A DNA stretch of 22,173 nt from assembly GCA_004283105.1 (NCBI GenBank), contig SHLN01000009.1, forward strand, positions 1-22,173, in the 5' to 3' direction. Each line of letters starts with the position of its first letter. Position 1 is the first letter of the stretch. The notes under the pieces are model-generated. The model was not told the DNA's origin. It ran no database searches and saw nothing but the letters and a program-made list of their open reading frames with translations. Shown piece by piece: positions 1 through 7,027 of this stretch. Origin of the DNA: Acidimicrobiia bacterium. Lineage in GTDB: Bacteria > Actinomycetota > Acidimicrobiia > Spongiisociales > SHLN01. The position numbers and the translations under genes were made by a program.

Positions 1-332
1 TCCTGCGCGAACGCGATCACGGACTCGACATGGGCCGCACCCAGCCCGCGACCGGTCAGCTCGGGCTTGATCCCGAGGCCGATGTCGAGCCCCGGCTCGG
101 AGTAGTCGCCCCCGGGAACCCGGGCGTCGGCGCCGAAGGTGACGAATCCGGCCAGTCGGCCGTCCCGAAGCAGGGCATGGCACCCGGTTGACGGCCGCAG
201 GAAGTATTCGACCGCCTCGTCGACCGGGGGCGGTATGTCGTACACGTCATAGGGCGGCTCGTGGCGCCAGCCGGCGAACGTCCGGATCTCCTCCTCGGCG
301 ACCGGCCGGATCGTCAGCTCAGGGCCGGGCAT
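1..332 (-). CDS. GNAT-family N-acetyltransferase (C-terminus cut by window edge)
   Basis: The frame starts at ATG 332 and runs off the left edge, so only about the first 110 residues are visible. The N-terminus (MPGPELTIRPV) is a typical first beta strand of a GNAT fold. Near the cut, GLGIKPELTGRGLGAAH is the acetyl-CoA binding motif A with its R/Q-x-x-G-x-G/A loop, so it should acetylate an amine using acetyl-CoA in the cytoplasm. The style resembles RimJ/RimL or aminoglycoside 6'-acetyltransferases, but the substrate cannot be told. The start codon overlaps the end of the upstream gene by 14 bases, which indicates translational coupling in a two-gene operon. The family is fairly certain; the function is unknown. 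Confidence 0.8.
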   Translation of the reverse strand, partial: MPGPELTIRPVAEEEIRTFAGWRHEPPYDVYDIPPPVDEAVEYFLRPSTGCHALLRDGRLAGFVTFGADARVPGGDYSEPGLDIGLGIKPELTGRGLGAAHVESVIAFAQ

Positions 333-996
333 ACTCGATCCCCGCCTTCGACCGCCGCACGACTTCCAGCACACCCGATTCCCGCAAGCAGTAGGCGACT
401 TCTTGAGCGAGATGACGGGTCCGGCCGAGACCTTCGGCCAAATCGGCGGTCGTGAACGGATCGGGCAGACCGTCCGGCAGGAGGGTCAGCAGGTCCCGGG
501 GGCTCTCGAATCGTGCCCGCTCGAGGAGTCCGACCAGCCGTCGTTCGGCAATGCGCCAGCCCCTGCGGCGCCAGGCACCCGGATCCGGCTGGCGCACTTC
601 CTCCTCCTGGATCATCAGCACTTCGAGGGTCAGGTTGGGGTGGTCGAGGAGGGCGGGAAACGAAACGAGCTCGGCGCACACATCGGCCACCATGCCCCGT
701 TTGGGCGACTTCTTCCGCGATACCTCATGACCCGACTCGTCGATCTTCCGGATCCACTTCTCGGCTGCGATCGGGTGAACAAGCCGGATTGGGTGCTCAT
801 CGAGCAGCCGGTCGAGCTTGCGGCGCATTGACGAGAAGCCCCTCGTTTGGATCTCGATGAGGACCTCGTCCCGTACGAGGTCGATGACGAATCCCTCCAC
901 CCGAACCTCGAGCAGATCGCCATCTTCCCGATACCACTCCTTGAGGGCGGCGTGGAGGTGTTGCTCGCGCAGCATCCCGATGTGCTCGGTGGTCAT
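319..996 (-). CDS. Uncharacterised protein with PD-(D/E)XK-like N-terminus and winged-helix C-terminus
   Basis: This 225-residue protein is not one I can name. Residues about 10-70 have the pattern of a restriction-endonuclease-like core: a helix with H13 and E20, a strand with D39, then E48-I-Q50 followed by a basic helix (R52 to R59). The D-x(8)-ExQ spacing matches the PD-(D/E)XK catalytic layout with Gln replacing Lys. Residues about 165-225 look like a winged helix (TTADLAEGLGRTRHLAQEV, then LRESGVLEVVRR). There is no signal peptide or membrane segment, so it is cytoplasmic. The start ATG 996 has a TAGGGT box 8 nt upstream, suggesting a leaderless transcript. It overlaps the downstream acetyltransferase and is divergent from the ABC operon. 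The nuclease assignment is inference; the reading frame itself is solid. Confidence 0.75.
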   Translation of the reverse strand: MTTEHIGMLREQHLHAALKEWYREDGDLLEVRVEGFVIDLVRDEVLIEIQTRGFSSMRRKLDRLLDEHPIRLVHPIAAEKWIRKIDESGHEVSRKKSPKRGMVADVCAELVSFPALLDHPNLTLEVLMIQEEEVRQPDPGAWRRRGWRIAERRLVGLLERARFESPRDLLTLLPDGLPDPFTTADLAEGLGRTRHLAQEVAYCLRESGVLEVVRRSKAGIEYARP

Positions 997-1004
997 GGTT
1001 CAGA

Positions 1005-1010
1005 ACCCTA
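1005..1010 (-). promoter_or_regulatory. Candidate -10 box (TAGGGT) of a leaderless start
   Basis: On the minus strand TAGGGT lies 8 nt before the ATG at 996. With transcription starting about 7 nt after a -10 box, the mRNA would begin at or next to the start codon. No Shine-Dalgarno sequence is present. The same arrangement recurs across the window. Confidence 0.5.
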
Positions 1011-1067
1011 TCGGGCGAGGGGGGCGTTTCGCGCTCTTCCCGTCGAAGGGAACCAAACCGCACGGAC

Positions 1068-1073
1068 TAGCGT
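1068..1073 (+). promoter_or_regulatory. Candidate -10 box (TAGCGT) for the ABC-2 operon
   Basis: TAGCGT ends 9 nt before the ATG at 1083, and no ribosome binding site lies between. An in-frame TAG directly precedes the ATG, so the gene cannot start further upstream. This is read as a leaderless or near-leaderless promoter driving the four-gene ABC operon, divergent from the gene at 319-996. Confidence 0.45.
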
Positions 1074-1082
1074 CTGGCCTAG

Positions 1083-1994
1083 ATGGCAGACCCAATCATT
1101 GCGACCGCAGGGCTCAACATGTCCTTCGGAGATGTCCACGCGCTTCAGGACGTCGACCTCGAGGTGCCCGCCGGACGCATCGGCTTGGTGGGCGCCAACG
1201 GCGCCGGCAAGAGCACCCTCATCAAGATCCTGCTCGGCATGCTCAATCCGACCGGTGGGGCCACCGAGGTGTACGGCACAAGCGCACAGCGACATCCCCT
1301 GGCCGTGCGATCCCGGGTCGGATATATGCCAGAGGGTGACTGCTTCCCCCCCGACCAGAGCGCCGCCGACTTCGTCTCGTATACGGCCGAGCTGGGGGGC
1401 CTGCCCGCCTCCGAGTCACGTCAGCGGGCATCCGAGGTTCTCACCCTGGTCGGCCTCGCCGAGGAGCGGTTCCGCGATCTCGGTGAGTTCAGCACCGGGA
1501 TGAAGCAGCGGGCCAAGCTGGCCCAGGCCATCGTTCACTCCCCCGAGCTCGTACTGCTCGATGAGCCCGCCTCCGGTCTCGACCCGGACGGCCGGGAGGA
1601 CATGCTCAACCTCATCAACCGGCTGGGCGACTTTGGCATGAGCGTTGTGTTCTCATCTCACGTGCTCGGCGACATCGAACGCACCTGCGACTGGGTGGTC
1701 ATGCTCAACGAAGGACGGCTCCTCCGCAACGAGCCCCTTGCCGCCATTCGGGCTTCCAATGCGGTCCAGGTCGTCCTGCTCGACGACCCCGCCCCGGCGG
1801 TCGCAGCACTCGAAGCGCGGGGAGCGCGCGTGCGGGCTGCCGACCGGACCCTCGACGTTGAGTTCGACACCGGCGATCCGTTCGTTGAGATTCGCGACGT
1901 CCTCGCCGAGACGGGAGTCGGACTGCGCAGCCTTGGCTCGAAGCAGACGACCCTCGAAGACGTGTACCTGGCCGAAGAGGAGTACACGGTATGA
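1083..1994 (+). CDS. ABC-2 type transporter, ATP-binding protein (first pair)
   Basis: This 303-residue cytoplasmic ATPase powers an ABC-2 type membrane transporter. Walker A is GANGAGKS at residues 37-44, the signature region is FSTGMKQR (about 136-143), Walker B plus catalytic Glu is LLDEPASGLDP (about 158-168), and the switch His is in SSHVLGDIE. The Q-loop position reads YMPEGD, with Glu in place of Gln, which is common in CcmA/NatA-type export ATPases. About 90 C-terminal residues form the extra domain seen in this subfamily. The stop overlaps the start of the permease gene as ATGA, so the two are co-translated. The exported substrate is unknown. Confidence 0.93.
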   Translation: MADPIIATAGLNMSFGDVHALQDVDLEVPAGRIGLVGANGAGKSTLIKILLGMLNPTGGATEVYGTSAQRHPLAVRSRVGYMPEGDCFPPDQSAADFVSYTAELGGLPASESRQRASEVLTLVGLAEERFRDLGEFSTGMKQRAKLAQAIVHSPELVLLDEPASGLDPDGREDMLNLINRLGDFGMSVVFSSHVLGDIERTCDWVVMLNEGRLLRNEPLAAIRASNAVQVVLLDDPAPAVAALEARGARVRAADRTLDVEFDTGDPFVEIRDVLAETGVGLRSLGSKQTTLEDVYLAEEEYTV

Positions 1995-2878
1995 GCTCCG
2001 AAGGCGCGATCTTCGATCTCGACTACCGCCGCTACGAGGGCGAGCGCACCGGCCGGGCCAAGGTCAGGTGGGCAATCGTTCGCGATGGTGTACGAAAGGT
2101 GCTCGGCCTCAGGCGCAAGGCTCGCCGCAAGGTTCTTCCGTGGGGCCTGATCATTCTGGCCGTGCTTCCGGCCATCGCCATCGTCGGGTTCCAGGTGTTC
2201 ACGCAGGGCCTGGGAGCCGATGAGCTGCTCGAGGACCTCATCCCCGGGCACGCCGATTACTTCGGGTTCACGTATCAGCTGACGTTCCTGTTCATTGCGC
2301 TGGCCACCCCCGAACTGCTCATTCCCGACCGGGTGAGCAACGTCCTCACCGTGTACGCATCCCGGCCCCTCACCCTGCTCGACTACCTCGTTGCCAGGGT
2401 GGGCTCGCTGCTCATGGTGGTGCTCGCCTTCACCCTCATTCCGCAGATCGTGCTCTACCTCGGCGGTGCGGTCCTGTCCGGCGATCTCGTCGGACACCTC
2501 ACGGGCAACCTCGATCTCCTGTGGAAGATCCCGACCGGCTCCCTCGCGGTCTTCGCCACTCAGGCGGGGGTTGCCTTCATCATCAGTGCCTATGCCAGGC
2601 GCCGCGGCATCGCGGCCGGCATCTACATCGGGTTCACGATCATCTCCGGTGGAGTGGCTTTTGGCCTGGCCGAGACCGTGAACCGCTGGTTCGCCATCAT
2701 CGACCTGCAGGCGCACGCCAGCGTCCTCATCGCTGAGATCTTCGGCCAGGAGAACATCGCAGAGGGCACCGCCCTCACCGAACAGGGCATCTCGCCCTGG
2801 GTCTCGATCATCGCCGTCGTCGCCATCGCCGCCGCCGCAAGCGTTCTCCTGTACCGGCGCTACCGGAAACTCATGTGA
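1991..2878 (+). CDS. ABC-2 type transporter, permease (first pair)
   Basis: This 295-residue integral membrane protein is the channel subunit for the preceding ATPase. After a charged cytoplasmic N-terminus (about 45 residues, beginning IFDLDYRRYEGERTGR) come about six hydrophobic segments: near residues 53-72 (LIILAVLPAIAIVGF), 92-112 (TYQLTFLFIALATPELLI), and four more up to the C-terminal VSIIAVVAIAAAASVLLY, which ends in a basic tail. The DYRRYEGER start is typical of actinobacterial ABC-2 permeases paired with CcmA-like ATPases. It overlaps the upstream gene by 4 bases (ATGA) and abuts the next gene. Substrate unknown. Confidence 0.88.
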   Translation: MSSEGAIFDLDYRRYEGERTGRAKVRWAIVRDGVRKVLGLRRKARRKVLPWGLIILAVLPAIAIVGFQVFTQGLGADELLEDLIPGHADYFGFTYQLTFLFIALATPELLIPDRVSNVLTVYASRPLTLLDYLVARVGSLLMVVLAFTLIPQIVLYLGGAVLSGDLVGHLTGNLDLLWKIPTGSLAVFATQAGVAFIISAYARRRGIAAGIYIGFTIISGGVAFGLAETVNRWFAIIDLQAHASVLIAEIFGQENIAEGTALTEQGISPWVSIIAVVAIAAAASVLLYRRYRKLM

Positions 2879-3819
2879 TGGCTACCTCTCCCGCCTTCGT
2901 TTCCAACCCGACCATCGAAATCGAAGAGATCTCGAAGTGGTTCGGCCAGAAAGTCGCCGTCTCAAATGTCTCTTGCTCGTTCGGAGCGGGAATCACCGGG
3001 TTGCTCGGACCGAATGGGGCGGGAAAGACGACGCTCTTGCGGATGATGGCCGGCCTCATCCGGCCGTCGCGCGGTTCGCTCAGCGTGCTCGGCACCAATC
3101 CCCGCAACGACACCGCCGTGTTCCAAAAGGTCGGGCTCGTGCCGGAGGACGATGCCGTCTACGGCTTCCTGACCGGTCGCCGCTTCGTCGAGTACGGCGC
3201 CGAATTGGCCGGCGTCAGGAACCCATCGTCTGCGGCTGCCCATGCCATCACCGCCGTCGGCATGGACGATGCCGCCGGTCGCCGCATCGAGGGCTACAGC
3301 AAGGGCATGCGGCAGCGCATCAAGGTGGCCGGCGCCCTCGTCAACGATCCGGAGGTCCTGTACCTGGACGAACCGCTCAACGGAGCCGACCCGGTCCAGC
3401 GGGTCCGCCTCATCGAGTTGTTCCACCGCCTGGCCGACGAGGGCCGAACGGTCGTGGTTTCTTCACACGTGCTCGAGGAGGTCGAGAAGATGGCCAACCG
3501 CGTCATCGCCATGGTGGACGGCCGCCTGGCCGCGGCCGGCGACGCGGCCGCCATCCGGGCCGCCTTTACCGACATCCCCTATCGGGTGCGCATAGATGCC
3601 AACGTACCCCGCAAACTGGGCTCGGCGCTTCTGGGCCAGGACGTCATTCGAAGCGTCGAGGTGATCGACGAGACGATCCACGTCCAGACCGACGACCTCG
3701 GCGAGCTTGGGCGCATGCTGCCCTCCCTGGCCCAATCCCTCGACGTTCGGCTCACCCTCGTTCAACCGGAGGACCTCAGCCTGGAGAGTGTGTTCCGCTA
3801 CCTGGTGCACGGCCGATGA
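2878..3819 (+). CDS. ABC-2 type transporter, ATP-binding protein (second pair)
   Basis: This is the second ATPase of the operon, 313 residues from ATG 2878; a GTG one codon earlier (2875) is an equally close alternative. Walker A is GPNGAGKT at residues 44-51, the signature is YSKGMRQR, Walker B is LYLDEPLNGADP, and the switch motif is SSHVLEEVE. The Q-loop again reads VPEDD with Glu. The start touches the stop of the preceding permease (TGATG), and the stop overlaps the next permease (ATGA). It is clearly diverged from the first ATPase, so the operon encodes two transporters or one hetero-assembly rather than a recent duplication. Confidence 0.92.
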   Translation: MATSPAFVSNPTIEIEEISKWFGQKVAVSNVSCSFGAGITGLLGPNGAGKTTLLRMMAGLIRPSRGSLSVLGTNPRNDTAVFQKVGLVPEDDAVYGFLTGRRFVEYGAELAGVRNPSSAAAHAITAVGMDDAAGRRIEGYSKGMRQRIKVAGALVNDPEVLYLDEPLNGADPVQRVRLIELFHRLADEGRTVVVSSHVLEEVEKMANRVIAMVDGRLAAAGDAAAIRAAFTDIPYRVRIDANVPRKLGSALLGQDVIRSVEVIDETIHVQTDDLGELGRMLPSLAQSLDVRLTLVQPEDLSLESVFRYLVHGR

Positions 3820-4601
3820 CGCGTTTCCTGGCGATCATCCGCGTGACCCTCCTGCAACTCATCGGGCGGCGTCGCTCCATCGGATTGCTGGTGCTCGCAG
3901 CCGTGCCTGCCGTCATCCTTCTCCTCGTCGGCCTCAACGAAGCCGACCGTGAGACCGAGGAGTTCTTCCGCCGCGGCATCCTTCCTCTCATCCTCGGGGT
4001 AACGGTTCCGATCATCGCCATCATCCTCGGGTCGGGGTCTCTGGGCGACGAGCGGACCCACAAGACAATCTCATACCTGGCGCTGCGGCCGATCCGGCGG
4101 GAAGTCATCGCGGCCGCCAAACTGTCGGCCACCTGGCTGGCCTCGTTCCTCGTGGCGGGAAGCGGCGCGTTCCTGGCCGCAATCGCACTCGGGATCACCG
4201 TCGGTAGCTGGGATGAGATGTTCGCCATCATGGTGGCGACTGCCATCAGCACGCTCGGCTTCGTCGCCGTCATGCAGGTTGTTGGATACCTCACCGACCG
4301 GGCAGTTGTCATTGGGCTCGGTTACCTCCTCATTTGGGAAGGCATCGTCACAGGAGCGGCCAGCGCAGTTGCGACCACCTCGATCTGGCGGATGGGGGCG
4401 TCGGCCTACGCCGGCATCATCGCGGGCGACCACTGGGGATCGGCGCTCGGCCTCGAGGCACGGGTGGTCGCCGACCTCGAGGACCTGCTCGCAGGTGTGC
4501 TCCCCGGGGTCTGGGGAGCCCTGTTCAAAGTCCTCGGAATCTCGGCGGTTTCGATCGTGGCTCTCGGCTACCTCATGCGAGACCGCGACCTCGTCAGCTA
4601 G
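3816..4601 (+). CDS. ABC-2 type transporter, permease (second pair)
   Basis: This 261-residue membrane protein is the last gene of the operon, starting at ATG 3816 within the stop of the preceding ATPase (ATGA overlap). Hydrophobic segments lie near residues 21-40 (SIGLLVLAAVPAVILLLVG), 54-72 (LPLILGVTVPIIAIIL), 100-130, 137-160, 165-185 and 240-256. The loop GDERTHKTISYLALRPIRRE after the second segment matches ABC-2 permeases of the YtrC/NosY type. It ends in the basic tail MRDRDLVS. The role should be export or membrane-stress related, but nothing in the sequence names the substrate. Confidence 0.87.
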   Translation: MTRFLAIIRVTLLQLIGRRRSIGLLVLAAVPAVILLLVGLNEADRETEEFFRRGILPLILGVTVPIIAIILGSGSLGDERTHKTISYLALRPIRREVIAAAKLSATWLASFLVAGSGAFLAAIALGITVGSWDEMFAIMVATAISTLGFVAVMQVVGYLTDRAVVIGLGYLLIWEGIVTGAASAVATTSIWRMGASAYAGIIAGDHWGSALGLEARVVADLEDLLAGVLPGVWGALFKVLGISAVSIVALGYLMRDRDLVS

Positions 4602-4632
4602 CGGCCACCCGGCCACGATGCCCGGTGCCGCG

Positions 4633-4638
4633 TAGACT
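4633..4638 (+). promoter_or_regulatory. Candidate -10 box (TAGACT) of a leaderless start
   Basis: TAGACT ends 7 nt before the ATG at 4646, with no Shine-Dalgarno sequence between. It lies in the 44-nt gap after the ABC operon, so the glycosidase gene probably has its own promoter. Confidence 0.5.
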
Positions 4639-4645
4639 CGAAGGC

Positions 4646-6271
4646 ATGCCGCGGCGTGTGGACCGTGCTCTTCTGCTCACGACCCTGGTGCTGCTACTCG
4701 TCGGATCGGCCTGCGCGGGCGACGATTCCGGAGCTGCCACCAGCGCGCCGACCACGTCGGCGCCGACCACGACGACCACCACCACACCGCAGCCGACGAC
4801 GACCACAACCACGCTCCCACCGGTCGAAGGCCCCGATCCTTCCTACCGCGTGGCAGCCTTCTACTACCCGTGGTACGGGGACCCCGATTCGTACGGCGAA
4901 TGGTGGCACTGGGACAACCCGCAGGGGCCAGAACCTCCGAGCGACATTGCCAGCGACTACTACCCCGTGCTCGGTGCCTACAGCGCAATCGACCCGACCG
5001 TCGTCGCCCAGCACTTTGCCTGGCTGCGCGAGGCAGGCGTCGGAGTGGTCGTCAGTTCCTGGTGGGGGCGGGGAGCGCAAGGCATTCGGGAGGACGAGGC
5101 AGTGCCGGTCCTGCTCGACCTGGCAGAACGCTACGGCATCCGGGTGGCATTCCACATCGAGCCGTACTCGGGCCGCAGTGCCGACAGTGTGGTGGAGGAC
5201 GTCGAATACCTCTACGCCAAGTACGGGGATCACCCGGCCTTCTTCCGCAGCACAGCCCGGACGGGGTGGAGTGACGACGACCGGCCCAAGGGTCTCTTCT
5301 TCGTGTGGAATGCGGCCTCGCCCGACCCGGAAAGCGAACCCGTCGGGGCGAAATACTGGCAGCCGGCCATAGACGAAATCCACGGTCTGCCGGACGGCGG
5401 CCTCGTGATCGCCGACCAGCCGAAGCACTGGTGGGTACTCAACGGCCACTTCGACGGGCTCTACCAGTATGCGACGCCGGAGTCGTCACCCAGCTTCGAC
5501 TGGGCGCGCACGCTCCCATCGGACGCCCTGTACATCCCGAGCGTGATCCCGGGCTTCTCCGCTCAACAGATGGGTTATGACCCATCCACCTACGTCGATC
5601 GCGACGGCGGTGACACGTACCGGCGCCAGTGGGAGGCGGCACTGGGCGCCGGGATCGAACCACATATGGTGTCGATCACGTCCTTCAACGAGTGGCATGA
5701 GGGCACTCAGATCGAACCGGCGGCAGTCGGTACGGCACGAGCGTCGGGAGACGCCTACGCCGACTACGGCGACATCGCTCCGGACGGCTACCTCGCGATG
5801 ACCGCCACCCTCGTCGGCGAGTTCCTCGAGACCGATTGGCCCGACCTCACGACGACGCGGCTTCGCATCAAGGTCGACACGACGAGCGACTGGACGAATC
5901 TCAGGCTCGAGTCGGGCGGACTCCTCGCACAGTACGACCCTGTGTCGATCGGTGACACCGGCTGGATGCGCATGCACATTCCCGAAATCGGCGTACGCCT
6001 GCACACGGGCCAACCGCTCGAGGATGCAGAGGCCGGCGGCCTCGTGGAGGGGGTAGCGGACTTCAGCGTCGTGTCCTGGGAGGACCCGCTCCGATTCGTG
6101 ATCGAACGGGGAGGCCTCGGCTACACCCGGGTAACCGTCACCGGCCTCGACGGCGGCGCCGAAACCGGATCCGTTTCGGCCCTGTGGGATGGTTGGAGCG
6201 ACGAACTCATCGACGGCGAGTCCCTCAATCCGTTCCGCTTCGAGGTCACGAGAGCGGACCTCGAAGGCTGA
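4646..6271 (+). CDS. GH99-like endo-alpha-mannosidase family lipoprotein
   Basis: This 541-residue exported protein starts at ATG 4646. A hydrophobic signal segment (LLLTTLVLLLVGSAC) ends at C23 in a plausible lipobox, followed by a Thr/Pro-rich linker to about residue 58. The catalytic domain begins YRVAAFYYPWYGDPD, then EWWHWD, the hallmark of family GH99 (endo-alpha-1,2-mannosidase/mannanase). The motif SFNEWHEGTQIEPA holds E349 and E352, the position of the two catalytic glutamates in characterised bacterial GH99 enzymes. About 140 C-terminal residues after the barrel (from TTTRLRIKV) look beta-rich and may bind carbohydrate. It would cleave alpha-mannosides at the outer membrane face. 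Family is likely; the exact substrate is inference. Confidence 0.85.
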   Translation: MPRRVDRALLLTTLVLLLVGSACAGDDSGAATSAPTTSAPTTTTTTTPQPTTTTTTLPPVEGPDPSYRVAAFYYPWYGDPDSYGEWWHWDNPQGPEPPSDIASDYYPVLGAYSAIDPTVVAQHFAWLREAGVGVVVSSWWGRGAQGIREDEAVPVLLDLAERYGIRVAFHIEPYSGRSADSVVEDVEYLYAKYGDHPAFFRSTARTGWSDDDRPKGLFFVWNAASPDPESEPVGAKYWQPAIDEIHGLPDGGLVIADQPKHWWVLNGHFDGLYQYATPESSPSFDWARTLPSDALYIPSVIPGFSAQQMGYDPSTYVDRDGGDTYRRQWEAALGAGIEPHMVSITSFNEWHEGTQIEPAAVGTARASGDAYADYGDIAPDGYLAMTATLVGEFLETDWPDLTTTRLRIKVDTTSDWTNLRLESGGLLAQYDPVSIGDTGWMRMHIPEIGVRLHTGQPLEDAEAGGLVEGVADFSVVSWEDPLRFVIERGGLGYTRVTVTGLDGGAETGSVSALWDGWSDELIDGESLNPFRFEVTRADLEG

Positions 6272-6278
6272 CGGCCAG

Positions 6279-6284
6279 TACTCT
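6279..6284 (+). promoter_or_regulatory. Candidate -10 box (TACTCT) of a leaderless start
   Basis: TACTCT ends 8 nt before the ATG at 6293, in the 21-nt gap behind the GH99 gene. No Shine-Dalgarno sequence is visible. Confidence 0.4.
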
Positions 6285-6292
6285 CACCCCCA

Positions 6293-7003
6293 ATGAGTGC
6301 GGCGGCTGTCTACGAACTGATCGGATACCTCGGGTCGGCGCTCGTCGTGGCGTCGCTCTCGATGAAGTCGATCCTTCGGCTCCGCATTGTGGGACTGGCG
6401 GGAGCCGTCGTCTTCTGCACATACGCCACCCTCATCAGCGCCTATCCAATCGTCATCACGAACCTGGTCATCGTCGGCATCCACTCCTACTACCTGCGGC
6501 AGTTGCTGGGGTCAAAGCCGGTGTTTACCGTGCTCGAGGTGCGACAGGGCTCCCGCTATCTCGAATACTTCATCGATCACTACATCGACGACATCCGCCA
6601 GGAGTTCCTCCCCGATTTTCACTATGAGCCCAAACCAGACCGGTACCGGGCCTTCATCCTGCGCGACATGGTTCCAACCGGATTGTTCATCTGCGACCTC
6701 GACGGAACCGACACGGCCAAAGTCCAACTCGACTATGTCATCCCGGCCTATCGGGATTTGAAAGTGGCGCGTTTCCTGTACTCGGCCAGTTCTGCCATCT
6801 TCGCCGATCCGACGATCACCCACGTCGAGAGCCCGCCCGGGACCCGGCAATACAACGAGTACCTCGTGCGGATGGGGTACGAGAAGGCGACGACCCGGGA
6901 GGGTGCCACCACCTACCGGCTGCGGCTCGCCGATCTACCCAGCCAGGCCGGCCGGAGAAGCGTGGCTGATCCGCACCGGGGGTCGAAAGCGAATAGCGAG
7001 TAG
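6293..7003 (+). CDS. YgjV-type inner membrane domain fused to a GNAT-like domain
   Basis: This 236-residue protein has two parts. Residues about 5-78 form three hydrophobic helices (ELIGYLGSALVVASLSM, IVGLAGAVVFCTYATLI, PIVITNLVIVGIHSYYL) with basic residues between the first two, the pattern of the YgjV inner-membrane family. Residues about 90-220 resemble a GNAT acetyltransferase fold: a strand (GLFICDLDG), the strand-turn VQLDYVIPAYRDLKVARFLYS at the acetyl-CoA loop, and a closing LVRMGYEKA. The loop is degenerate, reading R-D-L-K-V-A where R-x-x-G-x-G/A is usual, so catalysis is doubtful. The last codons and the TAG stop lie inside a heptanucleotide repeat that continues toward murJ. Substrate and role are unknown. 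Confidence 0.78.
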   Translation: MSAAAVYELIGYLGSALVVASLSMKSILRLRIVGLAGAVVFCTYATLISAYPIVITNLVIVGIHSYYLRQLLGSKPVFTVLEVRQGSRYLEYFIDHYIDDIRQEFLPDFHYEPKPDRYRAFILRDMVPTGLFICDLDGTDTAKVQLDYVIPAYRDLKVARFLYSASSAIFADPTITHVESPPGTRQYNEYLVRMGYEKATTREGATTYRLRLADLPSQAGRRSVADPHRGSKANSE

Positions 7004-7019
7004 CGAGCAGCGAGTAGCG
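6989..7019 (+). repeat. Heptanucleotide tandem repeat (GCGAGTA type)
   Basis: Four 7-bp units stand in exact register: GCGAATA, GCGAGTA, GCGAGCA, GCGAGTA, followed by GCG. The array covers the last codons of the YgjV-type gene and runs into the TAGCGT box before murJ. It is the shortest of three heptamer arrays in the window. Confidence 0.75.
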
Positions 7020-7020
7020 T
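7015..7020 (+). promoter_or_regulatory. Candidate -10 box (TAGCGT) of murJ, formed by the repeat
   Basis: TAGCGT ends 7 nt before the GTG at 7028 and is built from the last units of the heptamer array. No Shine-Dalgarno sequence lies between, so a leaderless murJ mRNA is likely. Confidence 0.45.
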
Positions 7021-7027
7021 CTTCAAG

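Noticed and set aside
1658..2716. A 352-codon minus-strand frame
   Set aside because: It is antisense to the first ABC ATPase and permease, highly charged, and without a domain.
4334..4645. Upstream extension of the GH99 frame
   Set aside because: It overlaps the permease in another frame. The ATG at 4646 begins a clean lipoprotein signal and has a promoter box.
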